Shown here: in pieces, positions 63,720-64,000 of the stretch
Layout of the letters: the number at the start of each line of letters is the position of its first letter
Numbering within the stretch: the first letter of the stretch is position 1
NCBI RefSeq assembly: GCF_001421015.2
Contig: NZ_CP013023.1
Location: 2,845,501 to 2,909,500 of the forward strand
Source of the DNA: Paenibacillus bovis
GTDB taxonomy: Bacteria; Bacillota; Bacilli; Paenibacillales; Paenibacillaceae
Direction: 5' to 3'
Length of the DNA stretch: 64,000 nt
The notes under the pieces: model-generated
What the model was told of the DNA's origin: nothing
Database searches by the model: none
Seen by the model: only the letters and a program-made list of their open reading frames with translations
Position numbers and translations under genes: made by a program

Positions 63720-64000
63720 ATGGAATTTTACCGGACAAGTGTAGAAGAAGCGCTGGATAAGGCGGACACAACAGAGAAGGGATTAACTTCACAGCAAGCA
63801 CAGCAGCGTCTGGAACGCGATGGATACAATGAACTCAAAGGCAAAGAACGTACGCCTACCTGGAAGCTGATTGTAGAAAATCTGCGGGACCCGATGGTGG
63901 TTGTTTTGTTGATCGCCTCGATTGTACAGATTATCCTGGGGCATGTGGTGGAAGCAGGCATTATTATTTTCGTACTGATCCTGAATGCGATTATAAGCGT
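63720..64000 (+). CDS. P-type cation-transporting ATPase, N-terminal part (cut by window end)
   Basis: ATG 63720 has a purine-rich GGAG seven bases upstream. The 93 visible residues start MEFYRTSVEEALDKADTTEK and contain the cation ATPase N-terminal domain (QQAQQRLERDGYNELKGKER) and the first membrane helices (DPMVVVLLIASIVQIILGHV). This matches calcium-transporting P2A-type ATPases. The phosphorylation domain lies beyond the window, so transported ion and full length cannot be judged. Confidence 0.85.
   Translation, partial: MEFYRTSVEEALDKADTTEKGLTSQQAQQRLERDGYNELKGKERTPTWKLIVENLRDPMVVVLLIASIVQIILGHVVEAGIIIFVLILNAIIS

Overview
The window looks like a low- to mid-G+C Bacillales chromosome segment, most likely Paenibacillus. 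Strong AGGAGG-type ribosome sites, frequent GTG/TTG starts and lipoprotein signals are read directly. Many products resemble Bacillus subtilis proteins (ZnuC, NiaP, YqiG, YflT-type GSP17M, ManR/ManP, RTP). No rRNA, tRNA, CRISPR array, prophage or insertion sequence was recognised. The genus is an inference from gene style and content.

0-3.5 kb holds household genes: a GntR/UTRA regulator, a NIPSNAP protein, a Nudix hydrolase, a GNAT acetyltransferase and a DeoR regulator. 3.6-19.1 kb is one large beta-mannan/mannose utilisation locus. A secreted GH5_8 mannanase would cut the polymer and a sugar ABC importer (binding protein and two permeases, no own ATPase) would take up the oligosaccharides. 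Inside the cell, cellobiose 2-epimerase plus a GH130_1 phosphorylase, a second GH130, a GH113 enzyme and a CE7 acetyl esterase would break them down. A ManR-type regulator and a ManP-type PTS handle free mannose. A LacI regulator is encoded within the locus, and the 218-bp divergent control region carries two matching LacI-type palindromes and a CcpA (cre) site. From about 11.88 to 15.13 kb four consecutive genes (GH130, GH113, CE7, manR) are split by about 16 small indels, nearly all one-base deletions. No other gene in the window shows this.

19.2-30.9 kb is mixed: phosphotransferase and GrpB pair, TetR plus a second methionine aminopeptidase, a lipoprotein, a spermidine-synthase-like protein, metE with an inverted repeat at its promoter, and several small unknown proteins. 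31.0-33.4 kb is the most unusual region: a plasmid-type Rep_3 replication initiator with eight direct iterons at 20-23 bp spacing upstream, two inverted copies beyond them, and three further copies downstream of the gene. No parA/parB or mobilisation genes accompany it.

33.6-48 kb holds an aldehyde dehydrogenase, small regulators, an SDR enzyme, HrpB helicase, a general stress protein with a sigma-B-like promoter, an acyltransferase, a homologue of the B. subtilis replication terminator protein RTP at 45.2 kb, an oxidoreductase and an aldose epimerase. 48.3-51.1 kb is a zinc uptake operon with a clear Zur palindrome. The remainder holds a TetR/MFS efflux pair, a YqiG-type flavin oxidoreductase, a secreted lipase-like hydrolase, the NiaP niacin transporter, an AAA ATPase, a KatX-like catalase and the start of a P-type cation ATPase cut by the window edge.
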